Of a stretch of DNA of 7,891 nt, positions 7,503-7,891 are shown in pieces. The position numbers were made by a program, and so were the translations under genes. The stretch is from CAZYCC01 sp964645985. Lineage in GTDB: Bacteria > Bacillota > Clostridia > Oscillospirales > CAG-272. How positions within the stretch are numbered: position 1 is the stretch's first letter; each line of letters starts with the position of its first letter. The notes beneath the pieces were generated by a model, which was not told the DNA's origin, did not search any database, and saw nothing but the letters and a program-made list of their open reading frames with translations. Where the stretch lies: NCBI GenBank assembly GCA_964645985.1, contig CAZYCC010000073.1, positions 1 through 7,891 of the forward strand. Direction: 5' to 3'.

Positions 7503-7703
7503 AAACGGCGCGCAAAGACTCCCCCCGCGGTTTTGCGCGCTACACCTCCCCCCGCACAACCCTCGCGGGGAGGACGCGTTTGCGGGGAGGGCGGTGTCCC
7601 TCGTCGGGATTTTGCTCGTGCTCGCTCTCTGCGCCCCGCGCAATCCCTTGCCCTGTAAGGGGAAAAACCGTACAAAACCATTCGCTTTTTTTGCGCCTGT
7701 AAA

Positions 7704-7761
7704 CACGAACCACGATATACGATACACGAAACACAATCCACAATTATCACAATCCATATCC
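7704..7761. repeat. Degenerate 7-bp tandem repeat
   Basis: Six heptamers run in register from 7704 to 7745: CACGAAC, CACGATA, TACGATA, CACGAAA, CACAATC, CACAATT. After a 2-base slip there are CACAATC (7748-7754) and the weaker CATATCC (7755-7761). The tract is AT-rich within a very GC-rich region. Its role is unknown; heptamer arrays like this are usually seen as slippage-prone intergenic repeats. Confidence 0.75.
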
Positions 7762-7774
7762 TCTCACAAACAGA

Positions 7775-7820
7775 CGGCGCGCCGGAGGCGCGCCGCGATA
7801 CCGCGCGCGGGGGCGCGCGG
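7775..7820. other. Two adjacent GC-rich hairpins
   Basis: CGGCGCGCC (7775-7783) pairs perfectly with GGCGCGCCG (7787-7795) around GGA. Five bases later CCGCGCGC (7801-7808) pairs with GCGCGCGG (7813-7820) around GGGG. CGGAGGCG (7783-7790) can instead pair with CGCCTCCG (7822-7829), enclosing the second hairpin and breaking the first. No T-run follows on either strand, so these are not ordinary intrinsic terminators. They sit just upstream of the promoter at 7845. Confidence 0.6.
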
Positions 7821-7844
7821 CCGCCTCCGCAGAGCATCTCCCTC

Positions 7845-7873
7845 TTGCACAATCCGATGATTTTTGGTATACT
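7845..7873 (+). promoter_or_regulatory. Sigma-A-type promoter with extended -10, facing out of the window
   Basis: TTGCAC (7845-7850), a 17-base spacer and TATACT (7868-7873), preceded by TGG (7865-7867), give an extended -10 (TGn). The start should be near 7880. It implies a + strand gene or RNA beginning beyond the right edge. Confidence 0.7.
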
Positions 7874-7891
7874 TGTGGTAACATTTTTCGC

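Larger units (their letters stand above)
7222..7844. other. Right intergenic region, geneless and repeat-rich
   Basis: No frame here shows a recognisable protein, a good ribosome site or coding-like composition. The long open frames exist because the DNA is GC-rich. The region holds repeat locus C (7324-7502), a hairpin GCGCGCC (7496-7502) / GGCGCGC (7507-7513), and an imperfect inverted repeat (7542-7556 with 7581-7597). In the latter, CCTCCCC (7545-7551) can pair with either of two GGGGAGG copies at 7567-7573 and 7584-7590. Also present are a heptamer tandem repeat (7704-7761) and two strong GC hairpins (7775-7820). GAAAAGCCGCGC at 7291-7302 is also found just after the polC stop (5101-5112). 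Confidence 0.65.

Noticed and set aside
7700..7770. Replication origin or iteron array.
   Set aside because: No DnaA box matching TTATCCACA, no rep or dnaA gene in view, and the heptamers are degenerate.
7743..7771. Leftward promoter in the heptamer region (GATAAT with TGT upstream on the - strand).
   Set aside because: The -10 is fair, but no acceptable -35 lies at 16-18 bases, and the bases are explained by the heptamer repeat.
7196..7852. Open frame of 218 codons on the - strand, and several smaller frames in the right gap.
   Set aside because: It crosses repeat locus C, the heptamer array and both GC hairpins, overlaps the lipoprotein promoter, has no ribosome site and shows no recognisable domain.

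Overview
The window is GC-rich, with strong G/C preference at third codon positions. It looks like chromosomal DNA of a Gram-positive Bacillota, most likely an uncultured member of the Clostridia. The main evidence is a complete PolC-type replicative DNA polymerase, which is typical of Bacillota and a few relatives. Sigma-A-like promoters and a lipoprotein signal peptide agree with this. Nothing in the sequence fixes the genus.

Layout: (i) 1-398 has no gene I can defend. Most of it is a dispersed repeat element (locus A), followed by an AT-richer leader. (ii) 399-5102 (+) is polC, complete, with polymerase, PHP and proofreading exonuclease residues in place and an unusual charged C-terminal extension. 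(iii) 5103-5405 is a convergent intergenic region with a strong hairpin terminator readable on both strands, an inverted copy of the repeat (locus B) and a pair of small hairpins. (iv) 5406-7130 (-) encodes a lipoprotein made almost entirely of six bacterial Ig-like (BIG_2) domains, with a near-consensus promoter at 7193-7221. (v) 7222-7844 has no believable gene. It holds a third repeat copy (locus C), several GC-rich inverted repeats, a 7-bp tandem repeat and two strong hairpins. (vi) 7845-7873 is a near-consensus + strand promoter with an extended -10, pointing at a gene beyond the right edge.

The two genes are not functionally linked: one is core replication, the other a probable surface lipoprotein, and they converge on a shared terminator. 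The least explained part is the intergenic DNA. Three loci within 7.9 kb carry a family of units of about 51-59 bp, up to three in a row. Each unit ends in a CTGCTCC-like block, in the same orientation at A and C and inverted at B. I do not recognise this family. It is the best candidate here for something undescribed, although it could be a passive dispersed repeat. The second notable point is that PolC appears to carry two clamp-binding-like motifs at its C-terminus.
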